A stretch of 64,000 nucleotides of DNA from NCBI RefSeq assembly GCF_007860105.1, contig NZ_SJPU01000001.1, positions 620,001 to 684,000 of the forward strand, written 5' to 3'. Of the stretch, positions 1 through 8,145 are shown piece by piece. The DNA is from Allorhodopirellula heiligendammensis (GTDB lineage: Bacteria; Planctomycetota; Planctomycetia; Pirellulales; Pirellulaceae). Numbering within the stretch: the stretch's first letter is position 1; each line of letters begins with the position of its first letter. The position numbers and the translations under genes are program-made. A model generated the notes under the pieces. It ran no database searches. It was not told the origin of the DNA and was given only the letters and a program-made list of their open reading frames with translations.

Positions 1-73
1 ATCATTCCTAGTCGATGATTTTGGTTCACACTTTCATGTTCGAAATACCCAACCAATCTGCGGGACAAATGTC

Positions 74-301
74 ATGTTGACCACTCTCACCTCTCCGGCC
101 TTGCTGCTCGGTTTTATCGGGGGCATGCCCGGCACCTCGGAGTTATTGATCATTCTCTTCATCGCCTTATTGCTCTTTGGTGGCTCCAAGCTGCCCTCAT
201 TGATGAGGAACTTGGGCAAGAGTGCGAACGAGTTCAAGCGGGGCATGGCTGAATCGACGGACGACGTTGACGAGTCGGAAAAGCTGCACGAAAAGGTCTG
301 A
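74..301 (+). CDS. tatA: TatA-like twin-arginine translocase subunit
   Basis: A 75-residue membrane protein. A hydrophobic helix (about residues 22-36) runs into FGGSKLPSLMRNLGKS, the hinge plus amphipathic helix typical of TatA/TatE, followed by a short acidic tail. In this family TatA oligomerises with TatB/TatC in the inner membrane to export folded proteins carrying twin-arginine signals. The stop codon lies one base before the start of a second Tat-like gene, so the two are probably translated together. No tatC is visible in the window. The first 15 or so residues before the helix are longer than usual for TatA, so the true start could be a little downstream. Family assignment is confident; the exact subunit type is less so. 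Confidence 0.85.
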   Translation: MLTTLTSPALLLGFIGGMPGTSELLIILFIALLLFGGSKLPSLMRNLGKSANEFKRGMAESTDDVDESEKLHEKV

Positions 302-302
302 G

Positions 303-587
303 ATGTTTGGTCTCAGTTTTTTCGAGATGTCCGTCATAGGGATCATTGCGGTCGTCCTATTTGGTGGCAACCTGCCCGAGGTGGCGAGGAAGTTCGGCCA
401 TTCGTACAGCCAGTTGCGGCGCAGCTTGCACGACGTGCAGCAGCAATTCCGCGAGGCGCAGCGAGATGTTGATCGTGCAATGGCGGTCGATAACCAGTCG
501 AAATCGAACGCCAAAGCCGGGAGTTACGATGAGGACGAAGATGACACGCCCGAACCCTCCGCACCCAAGTTCACACCGCCAAGCTGA
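303..587 (+). CDS. TatB/TatA-like translocase subunit
   Basis: A 94-residue protein starting at the ATG one base after the tatA stop; a longer reading frame upstream would run through tatA and is not credible. It starts MFGLSFFEMSVIGI, with one N-terminal transmembrane helix, then FGGNLPEVARKFG and a long charged amphipathic helix ending in an acidic, proline-rich tail. The glutamate at position 8 is the polar position characteristic of TatB, whereas TatA usually has glutamine there, while the FGG-LPE hinge is TatA/E-like. It therefore probably fills the TatB role beside the upstream TatA. That functional split is inference from one residue and gene order. Confidence 0.8.
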   Translation: MFGLSFFEMSVIGIIAVVLFGGNLPEVARKFGHSYSQLRRSLHDVQQQFREAQRDVDRAMAVDNQSKSNAKAGSYDEDEDDTPEPSAPKFTPPS

Positions 588-596
588 GCAGTAGTA

Positions 597-612
597 CGGG
601 ACCGTAGTCCCG
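597..612. repeat. Short palindrome, CGGGAC-N4-GTCCCG (repeat family A)
   Basis: Perfect 6-base inverted repeat with a 4-base loop, just after the TatB-like gene. The core GGGAC-N4-GTCCC recurs at 695-708 and 3731-3744, and in degenerate form at 11408-11421 and 13079-13092. It could act as a hairpin terminator in RNA, but no T-tract follows. Confidence 0.6.
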
Positions 613-694
613 TCGGAGGCCCCGTTTCGTTCAATCGTTTCCTCACGGCTCGCTGGAAACCCAATTGCTCGCTGGGGGGCTGAATGGCTTGCTC

Positions 695-708
695 GGGACA
701 ATGGTCCC
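695..708 (+). repeat. Repeat family A palindrome, GGGAC-AATG-GTCCC
   Basis: Five-base arms around a 4-base loop, followed by AGGCTACGAGTT. The palindrome and flank match the copy at 3731-3744 at 21 of 26 positions, so this is a dispersed repeat rather than a chance hairpin. It ends 17 bases before the ispF start codon. Confidence 0.65.
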
Positions 709-725
709 AGGCTACGAGTTAACCT

Positions 726-1235
726 ATGTCGTCTTCCCCACTTCCGTTTCGCATCGGCCTCGGTTACGACTCCCATCGACTGGAGCGGGGGGGGCCGCTA
801 CGGATCGGTGGTATCGACATTGGCGATGACGGGCCGGGGTATTTTCATGCGATCGGACACAGTGATGCCGATGTGTTGCTCCACGCGGTAACCGACGCGT
901 TAGTCGGGGCCATCGCAGCGGCGGATATTGGCCGTTTGTTTCCCGATGACGCGGAAATTAATCGAGACCGCGATAGTGCGGAGTTCGTTACCGCGGCGCT
1001 GACGAAGGTTAGCGAGGCCGGATATCAAGTGGGCAATCTCGACGCCGTCATTCTGGCTCAGCAGCCAAAGATGGCACCGCATATCGATACCATGCGGCAG
1101 CGGATCGCAAGCCTGCTCGGGTGCCCGCTTGATGCGATCGGGCTGAAGGCGAAGACCGGCGAAGGTGTCGACGCGGTGGGGCGCAGTGAGGCGATTGCCG
1201 CGCGGGTCGTCGTGATGCTGCTACGGGCAGATTAG
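726..1235 (+). CDS. ispF: 2-C-methyl-D-erythritol 2,4-cyclodiphosphate synthase
   Basis: A 169-residue IspF of the MEP isoprenoid pathway, converting CDP-methylerythritol 2-phosphate to the cyclic diphosphate with release of CMP. The N-terminal GLGYDSHR gives the metal-binding Asp15 and His17, and GHSDAD supplies the third ligand His45. DIGRLFPDD and KAKTGEGVDAVGRSE match conserved parts of the family, although the usual KATTTEKLG is altered to KAKTGEGVD. Length is slightly above the usual ~160. The start is an ATG shortly after a palindromic repeat. A second gene of the same pathway, dxr, lies about 25 kb away. Confidence 0.95.
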   Translation: MSSSPLPFRIGLGYDSHRLERGGPLRIGGIDIGDDGPGYFHAIGHSDADVLLHAVTDALVGAIAAADIGRLFPDDAEINRDRDSAEFVTAALTKVSEAGYQVGNLDAVILAQQPKMAPHIDTMRQRIASLLGCPLDAIGLKAKTGEGVDAVGRSEAIAARVVVMLLRAD

Positions 1236-1353
1236 CCGAGTCCCCTGGAATTCAATCTGCCCGCTGCTCGCCCGTGTATCCGGAGCGACTGAATCTGTTT
1301 ATGCTAGCAATCGCACGAGGTAAGTTAGCCCCATCAAACGCTCGAGGGTTGTT

Positions 1354-2376
1354 TTGAAAGATATTTGGATTGGCTTCGATCTAGGCGGCACGAAGATGCT
1401 GGCCGTTGCATTCGACAGCGACATGAACCCCGTCGCTCGTCGGCGCCGGAAGACTCGCGGCAGCGACGCGGGCATTGCACGGATCGTCTCCACGATCAAA
1501 AAAATGCTTGACGAGAGTGAAATTGATCCAAAGCGTGTTGCTGGGATTGGCATCGGATGTCCCGGCCCGATCGACCTCGACGCTGGACGCCTACTTTCGT
1601 CCCCCAATCTTGGCTGGGACACCGTTGATGTGCGGGAAGTGCTCAGCAAACAGTTCGATTGTCCAGTCGCGGTTGTCAATGACGTGGATGCCGGCGTGTA
1701 CGGTGAATATCTTTTTGGTGCCGCGGAAGGCAGTCGCTGTGTTGTAGGAATCTTCCCGGGGACTGGGATCGGGGGCGGGTGCGTTTACGAAGGCAAGATT
1801 CTGCACGGTGCAGGCATCTCCTGCATGGAGATCGGGCACACCCGAATTAGCTCGGGCGTCCGCTGCAGTGGTGGAGAAATTCCGGGCACCCTCGAGACGG
1901 AGGCGAGCCGCCTGGCGATCGCGTCGGAGGCAGCCAAGCTAGCCTATCGTGGCGAAGCCCCCGCGCTCTTTAAAGACGCTGGTACTGATCTCTCGTCGAT
2001 ACGTAGCGGCACGTTAGCGGACGCCGTGACGAACGGTGACAAGGAAGTTGAGCGAGTGATCAAAGAGGCAGCGACGGTTATCGGCTACGCCGTTGTGAAC
2101 GTCGTCCACATGCTGTGCCCTGACAAAATTGTGCTCGGGGGTGGTTTGGTCGAAGCCATGGAGAGTCTGTTACTCGATGGCGTTCGCAAGACCGCACACG
2201 CGTGTGTCATGCCGGTGTATAAAGATCGGTTCAAAGTTGTCGCTGCCAAACTCGGTGACGATGCGGCAGTGATGGGAGCGGCCGCGCTGGCTCGGTCTGA
2301 ATTTGGAGAGGCCCCTGCCGCACCGCAGGGTGATCAGGAGCCCAGCCAGAACGCGAAAAAGAAACCCGGCAAATAG
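1354..2376 (+). CDS. ROK-family sugar kinase, probable glucokinase
   Basis: 340 residues, TTG start. The ROK fold is clear: N-terminal phosphate-binding GFDLGGTK (7-14), GIGCPGPID, the VVNDVDAG stretch with probable catalytic Asp110, then GTGIGGG and EIGH (159-162). ROK glucokinases, fructokinases and repressors normally bind zinc through a CxCGxxGCxE motif just after the EIGH box. Here that segment is CSGGEIPGTLE (171-181), so only one cysteine remains and the site is probably lost. There is no N-terminal helix-turn-helix, so an enzyme is more likely than a repressor. The C-terminus has a lysine-rich tail. It is followed 22 bases later by a RidA-like gene. Substrate is not determinable here. 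Confidence 0.85.
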   Translation: MKDIWIGFDLGGTKMLAVAFDSDMNPVARRRRKTRGSDAGIARIVSTIKKMLDESEIDPKRVAGIGIGCPGPIDLDAGRLLSSPNLGWDTVDVREVLSKQFDCPVAVVNDVDAGVYGEYLFGAAEGSRCVVGIFPGTGIGGGCVYEGKILHGAGISCMEIGHTRISSGVRCSGGEIPGTLETEASRLAIASEAAKLAYRGEAPALFKDAGTDLSSIRSGTLADAVTNGDKEVERVIKEAATVIGYAVVNVVHMLCPDKIVLGGGLVEAMESLLLDGVRKTAHACVMPVYKDRFKVVAAKLGDDAAVMGAAALARSEFGEAPAAPQGDQEPSQNAKKKPGK

Positions 2377-2398
2377 TTACCAATCGGAAACCAGAAAG

Positions 2399-2860
2399 AT
2401 GAGTCACGACGCCCGCATCGAGCAGCTGAATCTCGAATTGCCGCCACCGCCCCAAGCCATGGGGCTGTACAAGCCGATCGTACAGGTGGGAAATTTGGTT
2501 TACTTGTCCGGTCATGGACCATTGCAGAGCGACGGTTATCCTCTGTCAGGTCGGTTGGGAGCGGACATGGACGTCGACAGTGGTCAGGCCGCTGCGCGAT
2601 TGACTGGTCTCGCCATGTTGTCGACCCTTCGTAATCATCTCGGAACTTTGGACCGCGTCTCGCGTTTAGTTAAACTATTGGGACTTGTCCGCTGCACTGA
2701 AAGTTTTAATGCCCAACCGGCTGTGATCAACGGCTGCAGCGAATTGTTCCGCGAAGTCTTCGGCAACGAGGCTGGCATTGGTGCTCGCAGCGCTATCGGG
2801 GCGTCGGCATTGCCTGCCGACATGGCTGTCGAAATCGAAGCCATCTTCGAAGTCGAATAG
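2399..2860 (+). CDS. RidA/YjgF/YER057c-family protein
   Basis: 153 residues, taken from the ATG at 2399 because MSHDARIEQLNLELPPPPQA fits the start of the family; an in-frame ATG at 2303 would overlap the kinase gene by 74 bases. Features include VGNLVYLSGHGPLQ near the N-terminus, the central KLLGLV strand, and RSAIGASALPADMAVEIEAI at the C-terminus, where RidA proteins carry the R-x-x-x-x-x-x-LP-x-x-xxVEIE signature. Members deaminate reactive enamine/imine intermediates from PLP enzymes, though many paralogues are uncharacterised. It is probably co-transcribed with the upstream kinase (22 base gap). Confidence 0.85.
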   Translation: MSHDARIEQLNLELPPPPQAMGLYKPIVQVGNLVYLSGHGPLQSDGYPLSGRLGADMDVDSGQAAARLTGLAMLSTLRNHLGTLDRVSRLVKLLGLVRCTESFNAQPAVINGCSELFREVFGNEAGIGARSAIGASALPADMAVEIEAIFEVE

Positions 2861-2908
2861 CGTATCCTCTCTCCCCTCTACCACGTCCCTATCATTCAAA
2901 CCCTTCCC

Positions 2909-3661
2909 ATGAAAAAATATCTATTCAACTCGATTGCTGTTCTCTCTCTGGTCTGTTCGTGCAGCTGGGCTGTTGCCGAAGAGTATTTGACTGGAATCGA
3001 TTGGGCGGAACCGGAAATTGTCACGCCGGGCAAGACTGACAACGATCCGCCCTCGGACGCGACGGTATTGTTCGGTAAGGCTTCGGACATCTCCAATTGG
3101 AAGGGAGCCGATACGTGGAAAACCGACGGCGACGTGTTGATTACAGGAAGCGGAATGATTCGCAGCGAGGCTGAATTCGGCGACTGCCAAGTCCACATTG
3201 AATGGTCAGCCCCGACGCCTCCAAAAGGCAACTCACAAGGGCGTGGTAATAGCGGTGTCTTCTTGATGGGGATCTACGAAATGCAAGTGCTCGATTCCTT
3301 CGATAACAAAACCTACTTCGATGGCCAAGCGGCGTCGATCTACAAACAGACACCGCCAGCGGTCAATGCTATGCGGCCACCGGGTGAGTGGAATAGCTAT
3401 GACATCTTTTGGACGGCACCACGGTTCAGCGAAGACGGTGAACTTGAGTCACCGGCCTACATCACGGCGACCCACAATGGTGTGTTGGTGTTAAATCATT
3501 TTGCACTGCTCGGAGACACGCCATTCAATCGTGCACCTCAGTACAAAGACCGTGGACCTCAAGGCCCCATCGCTCTGCAGGACCATGGTAACCCAGTACG
3601 TTTTCGAAATATTTGGGTGCGAGACTACAAACCGGCCCAGAAGGCGACTGAAAAAGAGTAA
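2909..3661 (+). CDS. Secreted DUF1080 (3-keto-disaccharide hydrolase-like) protein
   Basis: 250 residues beginning with a signal peptide (MKKYLFNSIAVLSLVCS, predicted cut after AVAEE region). The body is one DUF1080 concanavalin-like domain: ASDISNWKG near the start, GDVLITGSGMIRSEAEFGD, the NSGVFLMGIYEMQVLDS stretch and a final IALQDHGNPVRFRNIWVRD, which is the classic C-terminal signature of the family. DUF1080 proteins are abundant in planctomycetes; some hydrolyse 3-keto-glycosides. A free-standing single domain without a haem or dehydrogenase partner makes the exact substrate unclear. Not obviously in an operon with the next gene, from which a repeat separates it. Confidence 0.85.
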   Translation: MKKYLFNSIAVLSLVCSCSWAVAEEYLTGIDWAEPEIVTPGKTDNDPPSDATVLFGKASDISNWKGADTWKTDGDVLITGSGMIRSEAEFGDCQVHIEWSAPTPPKGNSQGRGNSGVFLMGIYEMQVLDSFDNKTYFDGQAASIYKQTPPAVNAMRPPGEWNSYDIFWTAPRFSEDGELESPAYITATHNGVLVLNHFALLGDTPFNRAPQYKDRGPQGPIALQDHGNPVRFRNIWVRDYKPAQKATEKE

Positions 3662-3730
3662 GCCGACGCTGTGCTTCAACGCAGCGGTAGCTTGGGATCT
3701 AGCTCTCGAGCGAACAGTTGAATCTCGGAC

Positions 3731-3744
3731 GGGACGATGGTCCC
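3731..3744 (+). repeat. Repeat family A palindrome, GGGAC-GATG-GTCCC
   Basis: Second well-matched copy of the repeat seen at 695-708, including the CTACGA-TT flank. The ATG inside its loop (3737) is in frame with the SpoIIM-like gene but is part of the repeat, which argues against using it as the start codon. Confidence 0.65.
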
Positions 3745-3769
3745 ATCCTACGAATTGGATTCCTTACGC

Positions 3770-4780
3770 ATGAACATCGCGACGCTCCTCGAAAAACGGC
3801 ACTGCAATTGGGCTGAGCTGGAGCGTCTATGCGAAGCGATGGAAGTGAGCGGAAAAACTCATAAAGCGGGTGAACAGTACCGAGGAGCCGCTGGTATTGT
3901 ACGTTTTGCCGCACTCTACCGCGGCGCGTGCGCGGATCTCGCGCTGGCAGACGCGTATCAATTGCCGCCCTCGACGGTGACGTATCTGCACCGGCTCGTC
4001 GCTCGGGCTCACAACCAACTTTATCGCAGCGGCAAGTTCTCTCCGGTTGGATTCTTCGAGCTGGTATTTCGTGAAGCCCCCCAGCAAATCTTTGCCGATT
4101 CCTGCGTGCGCGTGGCGACCATCGTATTCTTCGGCATGTTTGCGTTATCGATGTACCTAGGTTACGAGCAGACGCTCTTTCCAAGCTTTGCTGCCAACGT
4201 GGTCGGCCAGGGGCAACTCGAAGCACTGGAGTCCATGTACGAACAAAAAATCAGTGGTTCACTGAGTCATTACGTGGGCATGTCCGGGTTCTACATCATG
4301 CACAACACAGGTATTGGATTGCAGTGTTTCGCATATGGGATCCTACTGATCCCCTGCCTCTATCTTTTAGCGTACAACGGCGTTGCACTGGGCACGATGT
4401 TCGGATACATGGCCCGCGAGAACACCGTGGGCAGCGATAATTTCTTTCACTTCGTGACAGCACACGGTCCTTTCGAATTGACTGCCATCGCTTTGTCTGC
4501 GGCGGCAGGATTGCGGTTGGGAGTTGGTTTCTTTCATACCGAGGGACTCACTCGAATCGATTCGATGCGGCGATCGGCACATCGCAGCGTGCCGATCATG
4601 GCGGCCGCAGCGACCCTGTTTGTACTGGCAGCGTTCACCGAAGGGTTCCTCTCCCCCAGCTCCGCCCCATACCTGCTGAAGGCCGCGTGGGCGATCATGT
4701 CATCGGCACTGATCAGCTTCTACTTTGTGGTGTTGGGATTCCCCCGCGCACGTCACCGCCTCCCGATGCAAGTCGAGTAG
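3770..4780 (+). CDS. SpoIIM-like (DUF95) multi-pass membrane protein
   Basis: 336 residues from ATG 3770 (MNIATLLEKRHCNW). The in-frame ATG at 3737 lies in a repeat and is disfavoured. A soluble alpha-helical N-terminal part (about 1-110) precedes five or six hydrophobic helices, including one with GFYIMHNTGIGLQCFAYG and one with HGPFELTAIALSAAAGLRLG; the HGPxEL-xxxxxxAAG pattern is the signature of the stage II sporulation protein M family. In non-sporulating bacteria these proteins accompany MoxR, DUF58 and DUF4129 genes. The next gene starts 6 bases downstream and is of that type. Molecular role unknown. Confidence 0.85.
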   Translation: MNIATLLEKRHCNWAELERLCEAMEVSGKTHKAGEQYRGAAGIVRFAALYRGACADLALADAYQLPPSTVTYLHRLVARAHNQLYRSGKFSPVGFFELVFREAPQQIFADSCVRVATIVFFGMFALSMYLGYEQTLFPSFAANVVGQGQLEALESMYEQKISGSLSHYVGMSGFYIMHNTGIGLQCFAYGILLIPCLYLLAYNGVALGTMFGYMARENTVGSDNFFHFVTAHGPFELTAIALSAAAGLRLGVGFFHTEGLTRIDSMRRSAHRSVPIMAAAATLFVLAAFTEGFLSPSSAPYLLKAAWAIMSSALISFYFVVLGFPRARHRLPMQVE

Positions 4781-4786
4781 TCTGCC

Positions 4787-6706
4787 GTGCAACTCGATCG
4801 AACTCATGTCGCAATTCGTGTGCGAACACTTTCGGAAATCGGCGATCTGTCATTGGTGATGATTCGACGGTATCCCAAAGCCGTCTTTCAAGCATTCTTT
4901 TTGGGAGCGGCCTTTTGGATCGTCGCGGATCTGTTGCTACTCGGTTGGTTACCGCTGCAATCGCCCCGGGAAGATGTGTTCGGCGATGATTCGTCGGGAG
5001 ATCAGTTTCGGTATTTATTTTGGATGGCCACGCTCGTGTTTCTGCAAGCGCCAATCGCAGGAGCGCTGACGACGTACACATTGGGGCAATCTATTTTTGA
5101 ACAACAAATTTCGTTGAGGAAAGCGATTCGAGAGGTGCGTCCGGTACTTTGGCAATTGATTCGTGTGCTGGGCATTCGTCGCTTAGCGATACCAGCGATG
5201 ATTGTCGTCGGGCTGCGTTGGGGCGCAGCGACCGATGTTTTCGTCGACTTTTTTGTGCCGGTTTTCCTGTTGGTGGTGGTCGCTCTGATCCGCAGCAGTC
5301 GCCCATTCGTCGCTGAGATGATCCTGCTTGAACGGTGCCCATTGCGAAGCAAACAACCCGAAGTGATCACTTTGGGCCGCCGTTCCAAAGCTCTGCATTC
5401 ACCGATGGCGAGTGAACTTGGCGGACGCTTTTTGACGGTTTCGATGACCCTTACGATGCTTCTGGGCTGTGTTTTTTTCGCATTGCTCTGGATGCGCGGA
5501 ATGGCTCTGGGGAACTGGACAGCAGATTCGTTCGCACTGCTCGTCTTCTACCCGCTGGCCTTGTGGCTGGTTGCGTCCCTGAGCGTCGTGATGAAACTTC
5601 TCGGCTATCTCGACGCAAGGATTCGTTTGGAGGGTTGGGAAGTCGAGTTGGCCATCCGCGCTGAGGCGATTCGGCAGTTCGGCGAGGATTCGATGTCCGT
5701 CGTCCTGCAGCCGAGAACGACAGGTGCTTCTCATGCGGCACTCACGCTGCCGGATGCGACTGTCATCACGAGCGAAACGCAGCCCAACGAAGGTGCGAAC
5801 GACGATTTATCTCAGGACGCGCCGTCGCAGGTAGGCACTACCCAGGCAGCGGCGTCAGTACCGAGTGTCAAAACACTCGCGTTTTGGGGGGCCTGCGTGT
5901 TGGCGAACCTCGCATCCTCGCCCCCCTTGAACGCTGCTCCACGGCACGCCGAAAGAGTCGCTGCCGATGTATTTTCCGTCGCGTCAGTATCCGAGAGACC
6001 CGTGGTAGCTGACTCGCCATGGTTCGACTCCGAGCGGGGAGAGCTGCGTTCGATAGAGCTGCGCGACAATCGCGTCGATTCCAAAAATCGCAATAGTCGA
6101 TGGCTGCCCGAACCGACCCAGCGGCCGACGAAACCGTCGAATTCCCAGTCTTCATCCGCCAGTACGTCTCCGGCCAGCAGCACTGGGGTGAGCTACTTCA
6201 TCGGTTGGACGCTACTGATCGCTATCGTTTGCGGGTTGGTGGCGCTGCTGTTGTATGTGTTCGCTAATAGCTCGTTTGACTTTCGTAACGAAATGCCCAT
6301 TCAAACGATGGCGAGCGGTGGAGTGCTCGATGAACAAACGAAACAACGAATTGCTGAGTTGCCTGCCGAATTGCGAGGCACGAGTGTCAGTCCGCGAGCA
6401 GAGCTCGAGCGATTGCGGCAGACTGGAGATTTTGACCGCGCAATTATCTTCCTTTTTGGACACCAATTATTGATGCTCGACCGGGTGGGCCAAATTCGCC
6501 TCTCACGCTGGAAAACGAATAACCAGTACGTCCGTGAGACGATGCAATCCTCGCCACCAATGGGCGAGCAACTACGCGACACCGTCGCTGCATTTGAACG
6601 CTCCTACTTCGGAAAGCATCCTTTGACAGGCGAGCAGTTCGAACGGCTGTGGCAAGCAAATCTCGAGATGGAAGCGACGATAGCGATGTACGGAGTGACA
6701 GCATGA
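4787..6706 (+). CDS. Membrane protein with C-terminal DUF4129-like domain
   Basis: 639 residues, GTG start 6 bases after the SpoIIM-like stop. About five hydrophobic segments occupy residues 25-275. A low-complexity, Ser/Pro/Thr-rich linker follows (about 310-475, with a weakly hydrophobic stretch near 360), then a transmembrane helix (about 478-498) and a cytoplasmic-type tail containing LERLRQTGDFDRAIIFLFGH and a conserved Tyr-Phe-Gly segment, which resembles DUF4129. This arrangement is familiar from planctomycete clusters of SpoIIM, DUF4129, DUF4350 and MoxR genes. The stop overlaps the next start (ATGA), so the two are translationally coupled. The function of the N-terminal membrane part is unknown. 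Confidence 0.75.
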   Translation: MQLDRTHVAIRVRTLSEIGDLSLVMIRRYPKAVFQAFFLGAAFWIVADLLLLGWLPLQSPREDVFGDDSSGDQFRYLFWMATLVFLQAPIAGALTTYTLGQSIFEQQISLRKAIREVRPVLWQLIRVLGIRRLAIPAMIVVGLRWGAATDVFVDFFVPVFLLVVVALIRSSRPFVAEMILLERCPLRSKQPEVITLGRRSKALHSPMASELGGRFLTVSMTLTMLLGCVFFALLWMRGMALGNWTADSFALLVFYPLALWLVASLSVVMKLLGYLDARIRLEGWEVELAIRAEAIRQFGEDSMSVVLQPRTTGASHAALTLPDATVITSETQPNEGANDDLSQDAPSQVGTTQAAASVPSVKTLAFWGACVLANLASSPPLNAAPRHAERVAADVFSVASVSERPVVADSPWFDSERGELRSIELRDNRVDSKNRNSRWLPEPTQRPTKPSNSQSSSASTSPASSTGVSYFIGWTLLIAIVCGLVALLLYVFANSSFDFRNEMPIQTMASGGVLDEQTKQRIAELPAELRGTSVSPRAELERLRQTGDFDRAIIFLFGHQLLMLDRVGQIRLSRWKTNNQYVRETMQSSPPMGEQLRDTVAAFERSYFGKHPLTGEQFERLWQANLEMEATIAMYGVTA

Positions 6707-8145
6707 CTGCCCTCGGAGCGACTCCAGCCGTCTGGTTATCCAGATATCCACTGTCGCGCGCGTGCTCCACTCGCGTCTCGCATCGCTCCGTAGTCGGAAT
6801 GGATCATGAAACCCTGTCCTCCGCGGACGGATTTCACCTCATTCGGTCTCGAAGTGCGTGGCGTCCGAAAGAATTCCTGCGAGGCCGCGGGCGGAAGTTG
6901 GCGATTGTTTTCAACCTCGCCAAAAGTTCGAGTGTAGTCGGCAGCCTGCTGCTCTTCGTCTTGCTGTGCAGTGGATGCTCGCGTTTTTCAACCGAATATG
7001 GCGCCAGCGACGGGGTGCCAGGGGACGAGAGTCTAAACGGATTTGGGGCGTTTCGTACCGCGCTTGAAGGTGCCCCAGCAGGTTTGGTTCCGGAACTCGA
7101 GATTCACGATGTCGCCCGACTATCTGATCGTGAGTCCGAGAGTGATGCGATTGTTTGGCTTCCCACACGCTGGCCTCCCAGTAATCCGCAAGAGGTCCAA
7201 GAGTGGCTCGATCGCTGGCTGGCCCAGGATCATCGTACGTTGATATTTGTCGTACCTGATAGTGGCAGCACCGAGGCCTATTTCCGGGAAGCTTCTGCAA
7301 CGGCGCCCGCGGATCAGCGTTTGAGTTATCGGCGGCGGTTGGCACAACTGATTAACGAGCGTTTGCTCGCCGAAGCCAACCGGAGCGATATTGGTTTAGG
7401 AGACTGGTTTACCGCGCGAGCATTGCCCTACCGAGTGGAGCTGCCAGGCCGCCGCCTCGTCGACTTTTCCGTCGAGCAGAGCACGGCGCAACCACCGGCT
7501 GCTAGTAACTCGACAGATCCACTTCACTTTGAGGTCGTGGAACAGGAAGCTGCGGATGCGGCCACCGGATCAAGATCGCTGACGACACTAGCGAGGATTA
7601 CCCGTGATCGCTGGAAGAGCTCACAGGTTTTGGTTGTCTCCAGCGGGTCGTTGCTCACCAATTTTGCGATGACCGCACCGGCTGCACGCGAGTTGACGCG
7701 TGATCTTCAAAACGCGATTCGACGCATCAGCGAGACAGATCCAGCGACACCAATCACGGTGGGCTTCTTGTCATCTCGCTATACCGCGATTCCGATTTCA
7801 GCAGCGCAGCCCGGATTGCCCAAAGCGAGAGGTTGGGAGTTAATGACCGAGATGCCACTGAGTTTGATTAATCTTCATGTGGCCTTTCTCGGAATCGTTT
7901 TATGCCTCATGCTGCTGCCCGTATTTGGTCGGCCACGAAGTGTTCGCTACAACCAACCGACGCATTTCGGAAACCATCTTTCTGCGATGGCGGCATTGAT
8001 GCGGCGCAGTGGCGGAACCGTCTATGCCAAGCAGAAAATCAGCGCGTACCTGCGACTGGTCCGTGGCGAAACGTCTGGACCCTGGGTGTTACCCCAAGAG
8101 GACGCTGTGGATTCAGAGCACCCTAATGAAACCGAAACCCGATGA
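6703..8145 (+). CDS. DUF4350-type membrane protein
   Basis: 480 residues when started at ATG 6703, which overlaps the preceding stop by four bases (ATGA). A later in-frame ATG at 6799 is possible. A hydrophobic segment, SLLLFVLLCSGCSRF, sits about 80-95 residues in and contains a lipobox-like cysteine; it is oddly far from the N-terminus, which favours the later start. The next part, with DESLNGFGAFRTALEG and DAIVWLPTRWPP, matches the DUF4350 pattern of a Rossmann-like extracytoplasmic domain. A second transmembrane helix lies near the C-terminus (LINLHVAFLGIVLCLMLLPV). It ends in a four-base overlap with the methyltransferase gene. Confidence 0.7.
   Translation: MTALGATPAVWLSRYPLSRACSTRVSHRSVVGMDHETLSSADGFHLIRSRSAWRPKEFLRGRGRKLAIVFNLAKSSSVVGSLLLFVLLCSGCSRFSTEYGASDGVPGDESLNGFGAFRTALEGAPAGLVPELEIHDVARLSDRESESDAIVWLPTRWPPSNPQEVQEWLDRWLAQDHRTLIFVVPDSGSTEAYFREASATAPADQRLSYRRRLAQLINERLLAEANRSDIGLGDWFTARALPYRVELPGRRLVDFSVEQSTAQPPAASNSTDPLHFEVVEQEAADAATGSRSLTTLARITRDRWKSSQVLVVSSGSLLTNFAMTAPAARELTRDLQNAIRRISETDPATPITVGFLSSRYTAIPISAAQPGLPKARGWELMTEMPLSLINLHVAFLGIVLCLMLLPVFGRPRSVRYNQPTHFGNHLSAMAALMRRSGGTVYAKQKISAYLRLVRGETSGPWVLPQEDAVDSEHPNETETR

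Noticed and set aside
1-73. Imperfect ATCAT/ATGAT inverted repeat as a terminator at the window start
   Set aside because: Only five paired bases and a weak T-run; upstream gene is not in the window.
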